Assembly: GCA_026214975.1 (NCBI GenBank)
Contig: CM047806.1
Span: 2,641,822 to 2,705,821 of the forward strand
Direction of reading: 5' to 3'
Origin: Gentiana macrophylla
Taxonomy: Eukaryota > Streptophyta > Magnoliopsida > Gentianales > Gentianaceae
Length of the DNA: 64,000 bases
Shown: positions 43,461 through 55,199 of the stretch, piece by piece
How the letters are laid out: each line of letters starts with the position of its first letter
Numbering within the stretch: the stretch's first letter is position 1
The notes under the pieces: generated by a model
Seen by the model: only the letters and a program-made list of their open reading frames with translations
Told to the model about the DNA's origin: nothing
Database searches by the model: none
Translations under genes and position numbers: made by a program

Positions 43461-44265
43461 CCAAAAGATGTTTCATAAACTTTTAATAATACATGTAGTT
43501 TACATGATTTGCAATTAAGAATGCTTATCACAACTAATATAATGATAAATATAAAACGAATCAAAAATGATTCGTTCCAAAAGACGACCATACGAATTCA
43601 ATCAAACATAGTCCTTTTTATAACAATGAGCATTATTTAACATATTTTATATATCAATAACACATATACTTAAACATGTGTTAATATTAGTTTTTGTCTG
43701 AAATATATAAATTTAAACAAAACTCGTACGAAGTTCGTGCATTTTGCTAGTATCCTTAAAAAACTTAAAACTTTTATTTGGGATATATATATATATATGA
43801 TAATTCAGCATTATATCTAGCTAGGGTATAAACGATCCAAGCCAAGTTGAAGGTTAAGCTTATTGAATAGAGCGTACTCCAAATTTTACGGTCTCGAGTC
43901 CGAACACAAACTTTTTGATTTTTTGCACATCAAACAAGAACTTGATATTAATACAAAACTCAAACTCGATTACGAGCATCTTCAAATCGGAGACATGAAT
44001 CATGGCCTTCTAGAATCCGGCTTTTTGGACTATCAAGACCCAATCACAAAATCAACTTCAATTTCCTAACAAATTAAACCCATTAGACGATCATTTTTTG
44101 CACTCAGACAAGGTTTTCCACTCAAACCTAATAAAGCAAAAGGAAAACGTACACTACAATATAGTTGGACCGACAGCATCTCATGTCACAGACATTTTAT
44201 AATCATTTTTTCAGTTATATATAAACCTTTTAAAATGCTTTATAAATGAATCCACCACGCATAAA
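43461..44265. other. AT-rich intron stretch
   Basis: No recognised gene. (AT)n at about 43782-43798. Some codon-like text at 43863-44069 has no family match that I recognise. Confidence 0.4.
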
Positions 44266-44733
44266 TGTTGGAATTGTGGTTCATTTTAAGCATGTGGTTA
44301 GCTGTTCAAATGGAGTCTAACTATTCAAATGATGGCTGCTGAAAAATGTTTTCAATGGTTGCCGGAAATATGGCTTACGGAAGAAAATATGACACCATCT
44401 TCTCCTATATAAGCTACATCTTCCTCATTTGTAATCTCATCCATGCATTTTCAGCTAAATATTAGTTTCAGTACAAAGTAATGATCTTGAGAGATACGAA
44501 GAAGAACGAGGGAAATTCTATTATGAAGACTCACAGTGAAATAATACGTGAATGATTTTTAGCCGCGCGCTTTATTACGAGAATAAAGCTGTGTGGCGCA
44601 GAAAATCATCAGTGACTTCACTACAGGAGTCACTACCGTAGAACTTCCCGAAGAACGATGAAATTTCAGTCGTCTCCTATCTGTAGAGATGCGAAGCTTA
44701 AGCTTTTCTCCGAATGTAAAGATAATCACATCA

Positions 44734-45010
44734 ATGGCTACGGATCCACGAAAAGTCTTGGCCGTCGGGGCGTTAGGGTTCCGGCATCATGCTTGCAAAC
44801 CGTTTCACTGCCGGATCTTCCTTTGCGGTTACGGTTCTCTTGAGCCGGCTATAAGCGGAGAGATTATGTAGCTCCACCACCAGAAGCTTCATCAGGCTTA
44901 CGTCACGAACTACAACTAAGCTCTTGAACAACTCGATGATGCTATAAACAAAGGCGATGCTGCTTCTGTCGTCAAATTGCGCAACCCTCTCAATTTTATG
45001 GGCGGAGGTT
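44734..45010 (+). pseudogene. Mn superoxide dismutase-like fragment, N-terminal third
   Basis: In three frames the N-terminus of a plant mitochondrial MnSOD can be read: a transit-peptide-like start (MATDPRKVLAVGALGFRHHA), VSLPDLP, YGSLEPAISGEIM, LHHQKLHQAYVTNYN with the manganese-ligand His region, ALEQLDDAINKGDAASVVKL and NFMGGG. Two frameshifts and two in-frame stops (after GEIM and TNYN) break it, and similarity ends at 45010, about one third into the protein. MnSOD removes superoxide in mitochondria; this piece cannot. It lies just inside a retrotransposon LTR and 2.6 kb from a CACTA end, so capture by a transposon is likely. Confidence 0.85.
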
Positions 45011-47169
45011 ATGATTATTTATTAGTATTTGCTTGGATTGATTATATTGATGGAATTTATTCTTTTCAAACCGTATTTTATGTTTCACGAGCATGTTTGA
45101 TTTTGAACTTGTTATAGATTCACCAATTCTACCTTTTTGGCACCAAAATGACGATCGACTTTTTCACAGAATTGTTGATTCTAATCTGAAAAACGACTTT
45201 CTAACAATGGACTAAGTAAACGTCGATTTTAGAGCTAGGAGGACTGAGAATTGGCTTACAATCGACTAGGTGAATGTCGATTTTACAATCATCTACGTAC
45301 AGGTAGATTTTAGAGCTGAGTGTGGACATTGCGCCAATTTGGTTTTCGTTGTGCTACCTACTAAAGACGTCTTACTTGTTCGATATAAGTTGAAAAACCA
45401 TTGAGAACCCTGCCAGCAAGGAATGATTGATTGAGTAATAAACATAGTTTGCAAAATAGTTAATATTGGATTGAATCCGAGCACTTCGTACAAACCAAAG
45501 AGTTCACTTTGTAAAATGTACTATTAATGACTTATTTTGTTCCATCAAATTCTTTTGTCTAGGATGTGATGGCTTTAAATATAAGCGATAAATGAAGGCA
45601 GATGTAGAAAATTCTAGTCGTTTAGGTAAATACACGACATTTTGGTTTTATGATTTGATGGGTATTGTTGTAAGAAATTTCACAAATTTTGTCTTTCCTT
45701 GTTCTTTGAATAAGGCTTAGGTACTTGCTATGAGTACATTATAAGTTTGATAGTGGAGATATTCACATCTTGTATTTGTATTTGTTCTTGAAGGATGGTA
45801 ATGTGCGCTTGTTGCGTGCTCATTGTGTGTTGAGAAGTCTTCTGAAATTTACAGTTCCTTATGCTAGTTTCTTTTTTACTTATCAAATGTTTTACTTATT
45901 CTTCATGTTTGTTATCGTATATTCTAATTAAGTTCGTAGTTAAAACTTTTTTATTTCCATTCTTTATGTATTACACAATAGGAACATCTGATGAGAGCGT
46001 AATTAGCTTATTGATCAATCCAATCTGTTCCAAGGTGTTATGATCTTGCTGTCTTCCATCATTTGGAACATCTTATTTTCTATGCTCTTGGTCATTTAAT
46101 TTGTGTTAGATTATCAATTTGCAACAGGCATAGTTGGTGTGCTTAATTGGGTTTTCATTTTTGTTGTTGTTGAAGTTATTGCTGCTCTTAGTTGGCTTTT
46201 GTATGTCATGTTGATTACTCTGTACTATTTAGATTGATATTTCGTTTGATTTTAAGTGTAATGTTTATTACATTTCACTCTTTGGATATATATTTCCAAC
46301 ACCCTGATAGAGATATATGTACAGATTTTCATTTGGCAATAAAAATCTTGTTTTTAGGCTGTTTTTCAACTAATGAAACTTTTTTGTTTTGGTATATGGT
46401 TTAATTTTGTTGCTCTTCACTATTTCTCATAGGTTAAATTGATGGTTGTACATGGATAACTTTGGTGGAAGAAATGAATGCCCCGTAGTGAGGCCCTCAA
46501 ACGGGGTAAAAGTAATACGCTTGTGGCTGCTTGGGTTAGTGACAGTGCTAATCAAATATGTAGTGCAATTTAGAAATGCGGTGAGCTTCTGCTTGTTGAT
46601 TCATTGTCTTATTTATATTAATTAATTAGTGTTAAATTCATTGGCTTTCCCAGATTGGCCACCACTCAGGATTTTGAAAATTTGCCATGTTTGTTGTGGT
46701 TGATTTCTCATAGTGGAAATGCATACAATGTTTGCTCAAGAAGAGAAAACCGTGGCATGCTGAAAGTTTCATCTTGAGACATTTTTGAAGGCCTCAACGT
46801 GCTGGCTAATTAAAGGCAAAGTTCTCACTAAAAGTCCCTTTGGATTGTTCTGTGTCTCTATCGCGCTATGTTTATACAACATTTAGCTGCTTTTGAGAGC
46901 ATTAATGATTAGAAGAAAGCTGATCCATACCATCCCTTTACATTTGTATCTGATTTCTTGAGTGAAACTCCGTTATTTTAGTATTATTGGATTAGGCAGA
47001 ACATGTAAGGTTTTTTTTTTTTAACTAGTATATTAATGAGTTGCTACAGCACTGTAATACTTTCTTATGTTAATATATTTTGAAACAATTGCGTAAGTTA
47101 TGCAGATTTTCTATTATCAAGTTAGTCATGATCTTTTCATTTGATGATGCATAATTACGTAAATTGATC
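45011..47169. other. Non-coding interior between MnSOD fragment and CACTA end
   Basis: No gene recognised. At 45150-45320 the words GTCGATTTTAGAGC, GTCGATTTTACAAT and GTAGATTTTAGAGC recur, as subterminal repeats of a DNA transposon might. The rest is T-rich. Confidence 0.4.
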
Positions 47170-47628
47170 ACACTGAATTGCAAGTTTCAGTAATAATATT
47201 TGGTAACGCGCGTAGACTTCATCATGTATTATGTGAATATGTGACGAATTTAGGGGTGAAATATACACATCCGGTGATGTAGATTTCGTCATATATAACA
47301 ATGTTTAACGACACATATTTTCATCACTTAAAAATATAATACATGAGGAATATATGGACGTCATTTATTTGAGCAATATGTGTCGACATCGTCGTCACTG
47401 ATACATCTAAAATGACAAAGTTCAAAACATAGGTCGTGACGAAGCATTCGTCACTTGTACAACAAATATGTGAGGAATGATATAGTCGTCACAAAATACA
47501 TTTTATGACTTATGATAGGTGACGACTCTTGTGACGCACAAATTTCCTCACATATTACCAAATGTGACGAAATTTACTGAATATGTGACGATTATTGGTC
47601 GTCACAAAAACCTATTTTTTTTGTAGTG
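47170..47628 (-). mobile_element. CACTA (En/Spm-type) terminus with subterminal repeats
   Basis: The right end reads GTAGTG at 47623-47628, i.e. CACTACAAAAAAAATAGG on the minus strand, the hallmark CACTA terminus. The 450 bp inside it hold many GTGACGA/TCGTCAC words in both orientations, the usual transposase-binding subterminal repeats. No transposase gene is visible and the partner end was not identified. It enters a Copia gag frame exactly at 47629. Confidence 0.82.
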
Positions 47629-48303
47629 GGACAATCAGATCATCCATAGACATCTGCTTTCGCTTGTGTTTGAGATAACTTTTATCCTCCTTCCATGAAG
47701 AAGGTAGTTTCTCAATCACACAGGCTGCTTGAAAATTTTCATTAATCAACATCCATCTTCTAAAAGTTCGGATATAATGATTTGTAATTCCTCAACCTGT
47801 TTAATTACTGTTTTGGAATCAACCATCTCATATTTCAGAAATTTACCTACAGTAAATTTCTTAGCACCTGCATCCTCAGTTTTATATTTTTTATCTAAGG
47901 CAAGCCATAGTGCTTTAGCAGACTCAAACATACAATAGACACCATACAAAGTATTGTCTAAACCGTTCAGAATGTAATTTTTGCACTAAAAATCACTATG
48001 CTTCCAACTCACTATGTAATTTTCGAGGTTGTCTGGAGACACAACTGGTTGCTCTTCAGTGAGCATCCTAGCTAATCCAAGTGTAGTCAAGTAGAACAAC
48101 ATATTTTGTTGCCAACGCTTGAAATTCAAATTTCCATTAAATTTTTCTCGCTTCTCACCACGAGATGAACCAAACCACAACAACGATGAGTTGTGTCATA
48201 ACAAAGTAAAGCACGATTGCATTTGATAGTGGATTCAGACTTCCACTTGCCGCATCATCAGCAGTAGGTGTCAATGACGCATCATTAACAGTAGTCATTT
48301 CTG
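47629..48303 (-). pseudogene. Copia gag fragment interrupted by the CACTA end
   Basis: Minus strand, start MTTVNDASLTPTADDAASGS at 48303. It continues with FNGNLNFKRWQQNMLFYLTT, EEQPVVSPDNLENYIVSWKH, YGVYCMFESAKALWLALDKK, FTVGKFLKYEMVDSKTV and SSWKEDKSYLKHKRKQMSMD, typical for the gag of a Copia (UBN2 domain). Frame changes occur near 48180 and 47985. The frame breaks off at 47629 where the CACTA terminus starts, and no continuation was found on its far side. Confidence 0.85.
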
Positions 48304-48506
48304 TTCAAAAATAGAAGATAAACAATTCAGATTCAGGTTCGTTTTCAACGAGACCAAAGAAGATGAAGTTCACTGAATATCAAAAATGATATTCAGTTCG
48401 ATCAAAAAATAAAAAAATTGTTCAGAATACAAACTGAATATTTATCTTTATTCGCATACAGATACTTTTCAGAGCATAAGAAAGCTCTGAAAATTTGTCT
48501 TAAGAT

Positions 48507-50039
48507 TGTTATATCCGTAGTATCGTATGCAAAATAAAATAATTAACCAGACAGAAGAAGAACAATTTGTTTATTAAACTGAATGGTTATTACAACTACA
48601 ATAAAGAAAACGAAATGAAAATAAAACAGAAAAGATATTCTTAAGAACTGATGCGAGATGAACTCTGTCATTAAGACAATTTTGATCCGGCTTGTACCCA
48701 CGGATAATGCAATTGTCTCCCAGGATTACTCAGTTTACCTGTTCAAAGAGAGGTATTTCAACTCTGAACAAACTTCGAACTCTGACAACACTTCAAAAAA
48801 CTCTTCAACTATTTGTTAAGCAGAAATAATGAATTTGTGTTTCTGTGTGTCGTTTCCATTGCAGTAGAGGATCCTTTTATAGGGGGGGGACTGCCCTAAA
48901 GTGTATTGAATGAGGCATCAGTTGAAGGAGCTCCACTAAGGCTTTAACTCCATCAGTTTCCACTAACAGCCTTTAACTCCATCAGGTTGAAGTAATGATG
49001 CAACTCCACTAACTTCTGTAGTTATGTATCAGTTGCAGATGAAAGGAATCAGCTGAGTCGAGCCAGAATTGAATTGAACCTCTGAACTCTGTCATTAAGA
49101 CAATTTTGATCCGGCTTGTACCCACGGATAATGCAATTGTCTCCCAGGATTACTCAGTTTACCTGTTCAAAGAGAGGTATTTCAACTCGAACAAACTTCG
49201 AACTCTGACAACACTTCAAAAAACTCTTCAACTATTTGTTAAGCAGAAAGAATGAATTTGTGTTTCTGTGTGTCGTTTCCATTGCAGTAGAGGATCCTTT
49301 TATAGGGAGGGACTGCCCTGAAGTGTATTGAATGAGGCATCAGTTGAAGGAGCTCCACTAAGGCTTTAACTCCATCATTTTCCACTAACAGCCTTTAACT
49401 CCATCAGGTTGAAGTAATGATGCAACTCCACTAACTTCTGTAGTTATGTATCAGTTGCAGATGAAAGGAATCAGCTGAGTCGAGCCTGAATTGAATTGAA
49501 CCTCTGAACTCGGATCGAATTCGTATTACTACTCAGCTCAAATTACTTATCAGAATATAGTTAATTTATTTGACAAAATCCAGTATAACTTTGTCCAAAA
49601 AATTAATACTTCCCTTAGGCCCACGAAGGCCCAATTCCCCATGCCCAAGGTCAACAATCTCGAGCTCGGGCGGGAGGCGGTGCGCGGGTGTGTGCGCGTG
49701 TGGCAATTTTAGCAGAACATAGTCTAACTAAAACCATTCTGAACTCTCTCCCTTTTCTTAGAGCTTATACCATTAACTAAACTCCTCCAACTTAAATATT
49801 TAGAAATTGTTAGCACAATTCCCAATGTGGGATTAGGAAGTTAAAATTTTCAACTTCTAACTTTCAATACTTCAACTAACCAACTTCAATCCTTAATTTC
49901 TCATTCACCCGATATCCGAAATGAATGATTCAAAGACATGTCTTCATCTACGTCACACGTAGATTTCAAAGTCATCATAAACTCTTGAAAAATGATTAAA
50001 AAATCATTTTTTTTTCTTTTTCCCTAAATTTCTCCAACA
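48507..50039 (-). mobile_element. Copia 5' LTR with a 424-bp internal tandem duplication
   Basis: On the minus strand it begins TGTTGGAGAAATTTAGGG and ends ATATAACA, about 200 bp before the gag start. The block 48661-49084 is repeated as 49085-49506 with only a few differences. Each copy contains CTATAAAAGG on the minus strand (near 48880 and 49300), so the core promoter and start region are doubled. The far LTR of this element is not in the window. Confidence 0.75.
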
Positions 50040-50321
50040 GCTGGAAAGATGGCTTACGGAAGAAAATATGACACCATCTTCTCCTATATAAACTACATCT
50101 TCCTCATTTGTAATCTCATCCCATTTTCAGTTAAATATTAGCTTCATTATAAAGTGATGATCCTGTGAGATAAATTTGTGTGTGTAAATTTTTCTCTAAT
50201 CTGAAAATTGTTGTATCCGGTGGATATAGGTGAATTGCCGAACACGTTAAATCTGTGTTCTTGTTCTTTCATTTATATTCCAATGTGCTTTACTTTTTGT
50301 TTCGTTTGTTTCCGCACAACA

Positions 50322-50970
50322 ATAAACATATTCTAGATCTACTAATTAACACATAAGCGTTAAAAAGAAATAAAAATTGCAACTTGTTGAGATCTTCAAC
50401 CAATTCAAGATATATCCGAGAGCTAGCTTTTGTTTAATGCTTTGTCATGTTAACAGCAATACAGACGGAGCCATATAGTGGCCTACGGGGCCGGGTTAAG
50501 CCCGGCCCACACCCACCGGACAATTATTTCTACACAAAAGAAACCCATATATAATTCGGAAAATGATATGTGCACTACACATTTGTGTAGTGCACAAACC
50601 ACTACATATTTGGTATCCATTGATTAAAGTGATAAATTATTTTTTGTGGTGGGTCCCAACAAAATATGTGGTGTTGATTGTGTTGTGTAAGATGTTGTGG
50701 TTGAAGAAGTAGTGATGTATCACTACTCCTATAATCCAACCCAAGTAATCAAAACGTCTTATCTAAGTCTATCTGATTATCTGAATATAGTCTATTAACC
50801 GATCCGAGTTTCAAGGAGATTTAATTTCTGGCTTTGCTGTCTAACATTTTCACTCCGACCATTGTGGCTCTTAGTTAAGATTCATCGGGGCTAGTCCACG
50901 TCAATAAAAGAAAAAGGCAAAAAAAAAAAATAAATAAAAAAAATCTAGTGGAGCCTTTAATTACACGTAC
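50322..50970. other. Intron stretch next to GDSL-B exon 1, with a hairpin
   Basis: No gene. A near-perfect inverted repeat GTGCACTACACA / TGTGTAGTGCAC at 50570-50595 with a 2-bp spacer, in a MITE-like context (GTAGTG..CACTAC words to about 50730). GGGGCCGGGTTAAGCCCGGCCC near 50490 is another short palindrome. Confidence 0.6.
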
Positions 50971-51271
50971 CGATAAAGTCCATGATTGTCCGGCCGTTGG
51001 TGAATCTTCCGGTGGGACCATCCGGGAAATCGATACCGTAAGGAAGGTAATTGGATTTGGCCCCTGTTACTAGATTATTGTTATTGCCGTTGTCTACATA
51101 GGAGTCTCCAAAGATGAAGAAGCACGGCACAGCTAGTTGTTGTGGTGTTGTAGTAGTAGTACCAGAAGAAGAAGTTACTTGCATGACAAGAAAACTCATC
51201 AGCAATAATAATAATGATACTGTAAATTCAAAATGATAGCACCACCGCAAGTTAACTTCTTCAATCGCCAT
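50971..51271 (-). CDS. GDSL-B exon 1 (signal peptide and block I)
   Basis: Starts at ATG 51271 and ends at a GTACGTGT donor (50970-50963), 301 nt, phase 1. Residues 17-31 are a hydrophobic signal-peptide core ([15 protein letters not shown]). [15 protein letters not shown] follows, with the nucleophilic Ser57 of GDSL block I, then [20 protein letters not shown]. The phase and the text at the break (MDFIG + QYLGFNEFIPPF) fit exon 2 at 32576 exactly. The same donor would also fit GDSL-A exon 2 (G+EHLGF), but that lies farther away and is interrupted by other genes. A TATA-like GCTATAAGG lies about 90 bp upstream (51366-51358). Confidence 0.85.
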
Positions 51272-51485
51272 GAAAATTCGACAAGGAGTTGTGGACTGGT
51301 TTATTCCTCAACGTTTGGTTTATTTATTTATGAAATATCTTCCTGCAGTTTATGGTCTTCCTTATAGCCACCTCGTAAATTTCAAAATATAATGGATTCT
51401 GCAAGTCAAACTAAATATTCACTCCGCCTCAAAATGCTCAAAATACAATTGTTTTTAATCATTTACGGTACCAATGCAAAATTTC

Positions 51486-51778
51486 TTCCGTCCAATTTTA
51501 TTTGTTTCATTTAATTTTTCACATACATAAAAAAAAAAATGTACTTAATGATTTAAATGTCATTATATTATCTAATATTTTATACATTTACTTTTTAAGA
51601 AGTTGTTGGAGTATTAATTCAATCTACACATGTTTTCCTCAAAAAAATTCTACACACATTTTATTATAAATAATGTAAAGAGAAAAATGACATTTGAATA
51701 ACTTTGATAAATTAATGCATGAAGTGAATATTTACTTTTACATACAAAAAAACGTAGACAAATAAAATAGGACAATTT
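51486..51778. mobile_element. MITE upstream of GDSL-B
   Basis: CTTCCGTCCAATTTTATTTG on the left matches the reverse of CAAATAAAATAGGAC on the right, the terminal style of the 33108 family. It lies about 215 bp upstream of the GDSL-B start codon and may contribute to or disrupt its promoter. Confidence 0.6.
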
Positions 51779-51796
51779 TTTAAGATTTCCTCCTCA

Positions 51797-52310
51797 CCAT
51801 CCTTGAACGCGATGAAGAAATTCACAAACTATAGAACTGGAAATGAACAAACAAAGGAAAAACTGAACTTTATTGAAGCATTTCTTTTTATGTTTTTGCT
51901 TGCTTATTTCACTATACATATGTCTGTATTTATAGTACAGGGACTCCTACTCCGAATCCAATCTGATAATTTGGTTTATTTGAATTCTAGAGAAAAACTT
52001 TCAACTTTGGAGATAAACATTTTGAAGTCGGATTATCACTATTTCAAGGTACGAATGACCATAGTGTCCAGCTGCAAAGGGATTTCAAATGCATCTGAAT
52101 CTTGAATGAATCTGTGGCTGCGAGGCTTCCTCCTTATCTCTCCTTATCTTTGTATTTGAACCCTTGATTCCCGTATTTATCTTTTTTGTTTAACTTGTGT
52201 AGCTTTTCTGTAATTATCCGGACAATGGCTGTTTTGAATGAATGGACTCTTGAATTTGATTGTTATTGTTGTATGTGCTGTCTGAATCTGATTTATCCAA
52301 ACCCTGTCCA
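51797..52310 (-). mobile_element. 3' LTR of Copia D
   Basis: On the minus strand it begins near TGGACAGGGTTTGG, just after a purine run (GTTTGAGGGGGGTATTAA). A TATA-like CTATAAATAC lies near 51935. The left border is uncertain. Confidence 0.6.
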
Positions 52311-52413
52311 TTAATACCCCCCTCAAACGAGGCTGGGGTTGAAGGCCGAGTTTGTGCCGAATGAACTGGAAAGGAATCTTGGGTAAAGCCTTAGTGAATA
52401 TGTCTGCTAGCTG

Positions 52414-53878
52414 CTATGATGCTGGAACATGCTTTGTAACTAGAAGATGTCTGCCCGCTTGTTCCCTGACATAGTGATAGTCCAACTCGATATGTTTACT
52501 CCTAGCATGAAACACAGGATTGATGGTCATGTGTAAAGCACTCAAGTTGTCTGACAATAGGATGGGAGTAGATGTTAATGTGATATGTAGTTCCTGTAGA
52601 AGATAGGTTATCCAAGTAATTTCTGCTGCAGTGTGAGCCATAGCATGATATCCTGCTTCTGAGCTTGATCTAGACACTGTAGGTTGTTTCTTAGCATACC
52701 AAGAGATTATTTTTGGACCAAGAAACGTGCAATACCCTGTTGTGGATCTTCGAGTAAACTCACAACCTGCCCGGTCTGCGTCTGAATAAGCCACAAGAGT
52801 TGACCAATCTGTAACAGTGTGAGCAAAGGCTAGTCAGCTGGTTGTGGGGCCTTTGTGAATGGACATCCCAAGCTCCAGGTACCCTTAACATATCTGAGAA
52901 TCCTCTGGACAAAAGTTAGGTGAAAACTGGTGGGCTGCTGCATGAATTGTGATCTATAGTTGACACTGAATGCTAGGTATGGTTTTGTAAATATAAGGTA
53001 CTGCAGGGATCCCACAAGACTTCTGTAGTATGTAGGGTCTTGTAGTAGCTCTGAATCTGATCCTTCCTTGTGTTTGGTGGCAAGTGGGGTTCTCATAGGC
53101 TTGCAGTCAGTCATGTGTGCTTTATCTAAGATTATGGCAGCATAGTGGGTCTGGCTAAGATGGAGGCCATTGCTGGTGTGATGGACTTGTACTCCAAGGA
53201 AATGATGGATGAGACCTAGGTCTTTCATATTGAATTCTTGACTGAGTTGACCAATAAAGGACTCTAACAATTCTACCCTGGAACCTGTGAGTAGAATATC
53301 ATCCACATACAGCAGCAAAACTAGAGTACCATGGTTAGAATGATAGAAAAATAATGAGGGTCAGACAGGCTGCATTTAAATCCATAATGAATTATAAATT
53401 GACTGAACCGGTCAAACTAGGCCCTAGGAGCCTGTTTAAGTCCATATAGGGCTCTGTCTAGTTTGCAAACATGATATGGGTATAAAGGATGAGCCATACC
53501 TGGAGGTTGAGCCATGTATATGTCTTCTGTAATATATCCATGCAGAAAGACATTTTTTACATCTAGTTGCTTAACAGGCCAGGACTGGTTTAGGGAAAGA
53601 CTGAGAACTACCCAGATTGTGCTAGGTTTGACTACTGGGGAATAGGTTTCTATGTAGTCAATCCTATCTATCTGGTTGTACCCTTTGGCCACAAGTCTGG
53701 CCTTCAATCTTTCTAATGTTCCATCTGGGTTAAGTTTAGCTTTGAACACCCACTTAGACCCAATAATGTGCATGTCTGGTGTTCTTGGCACCAGATGCCA
53801 GGTCTGGTTACAAACTAGAGCATCTAGTTCTTCTTCCATATCTGCTTTCCATCTTGTATGTTTGAGAGCAGACTTCAC
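52414..53878 (-). pseudogene. Copia D reverse transcriptase and RNase H
   Basis: From high to low: WKADMEEELDALVCNQTWHL, GSKWVFKAKLNPDGTLERLK, the catalytic QLDVKNVFLHG (DVKNVF, usually DVKNAF), LDRALYGLKQAPRA, a break at 53417-53318, LLYVDDILLTGS, MKDLGLIHHFLGVQVHHTSN, YYRSLVGSLQYLIFTKP, then RNase H with [43 protein letters not shown] and [13 protein letters not shown]. Three open blocks of 126-162 codons remain, so it decayed less than the Copia at 15-22 kb. Confidence 0.92.
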
Positions 53879-55024
53879 AGATTTGGTTCTTTAGGAATGT
53901 CTGGGAGAGTGACAGTTAGGGCATACTTAGGATTTTGTTTAAAGATACCATGCTGGGCTCTAGTGACAATTTGTGGTGTTTGTGTGTGGTCTGATGTTTT
54001 TGTGTCTAGTGGTTCTGGTGAGTTTGAAGAAGTGGTGTCGGTTTGGTCAGGAAGGTTTGATGGCTGAGGGGAGACTTGTCCTGAAGGTGATTCAGGTTGT
54101 ATGGGAGGATCTATGGAGGGTTCTAGAGGAGGAGTTGGATGACTGGACAGATGGATATCTGATGAATGATTCTGATTATCATCTGTGATTGTGGGTGCAG
54201 GTTCAGTGGATAGACTTGGTGGGGATTCTGGGATTGGTGAGTTGATTGTGGTGGTTGAGGGATCCATAGATTGTGACCAAGAATCAAAGACGGTATTAAC
54301 AAAGGTTAGATTAAATGAGTCCTTAACTTTATAGGGAAAGAGGGTTTCATCAAAGGTAACATGTCTGCTCATAAAAATTTTCTGGATGAGGGATGAAAAC
54401 ACTTGTAACCTTTGTATTGTGTACTATAGCCTACAAACACACAGGGGACTGTTTTTGGGTCAAATTTGTGTTTTTTTGTATCCTAAGTGTAAGGATAGCA
54501 CCTGCTGCCAAAGACTCTAAGGCTAAAGTAATCAGGATTGGTTTTATGTACAACAAAATAAGGAGAGTTCATATTAAGGACAGTAGTGGGTAGTCTATTT
54601 ATAAAAAAACAGCAGTAGCAAAAGCTTCCACCCACAAATACAAAGGTAGTCTGCTGTGAAACAGCATAGTGAGGCCTAACTCTCTGATTGTTCTGTGCCT
54701 CCTTTCAACTACTCCAGTTTGTTGTGGGGTGTGTGGACATGATATTAAGTGAGTGATGCCTGTTTTAAGAAAATGAATTGACAGTTTATTATTAATAAAC
54801 TCACCTCCCCCGTCAAAGTGAAACCTTTTTATGTGTGTGTTAAACTGTCTTAGAATGTAGCTTTCACAGTTGTGAAACACATTAGTAAATTCAGATTTCT
54901 GTTTGAGAGGAACAAACCACATGTATTTAGAATAATCATCCACAAAGGTAACATAGTACTTAAAATGACCAATAGATTCAATAGGGGCAGGGCCCCACAA
55001 GTCACAATGAATTAATTCAAACAA
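53875..55024 (-). pseudogene. Copia D integrase and Ser/Thr-rich linker
   Basis: Integrase core with LIHCDLWGPAPIESIGHFKY, TFVDDYSKYMWFVPLKQKSE, FHFDGGGEFINN and RRHRTIRELGLTMLFHSRLP (the D-D-E set is partly visible). Upstream GAG-pre-integrase pieces (about 55030-55200) have stops. The linker between integrase and RT (53875-54402) is rich in Pro, Ser and Thr. Confidence 0.88.
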
Positions 55025-55199
55025 GCAAGAACTAGTATGATTGGAATAACTGAATGGGAGCTTTGACAGCTTGCCAAGTTGGTAGCTCTCACATAGATGC
55101 TCACTTTTATTTTGCCCTAGTACCTCTATGAGGCCTTTATTCTTGAGAAACTGGACTGTAGGAAACTGAATATGACCTAAACGTTGATGTCAGAGATCT

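Larger units (their letters stand above)
44266..50321 (+). mobile_element. LTR element with nested insertions, TSD ATAAA
   Basis: ATAAA flanks both ends (44261-44265 and 50322-50326). The left LTR starts TGTTGGAATTGTGG at 44266, has TATATAAGC near 44405 and is recognisable to about 44500. The right LTR is recognisable from 50040 (GGCTTACGGAAGAAAATATG, shared with 44372) to its end GCACAACA at 50321. Its left part is replaced by the LTR of another element. No polyprotein of its own remains: the interior holds a manganese superoxide dismutase fragment, a CACTA terminus and a minus-strand Copia gag with LTR. Confidence 0.75.

Noticed and set aside
44734..45010. Functional superoxide dismutase gene
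   Set aside because: Two frameshifts, two in-frame stops and loss of two thirds of the protein, including the later metal ligands.
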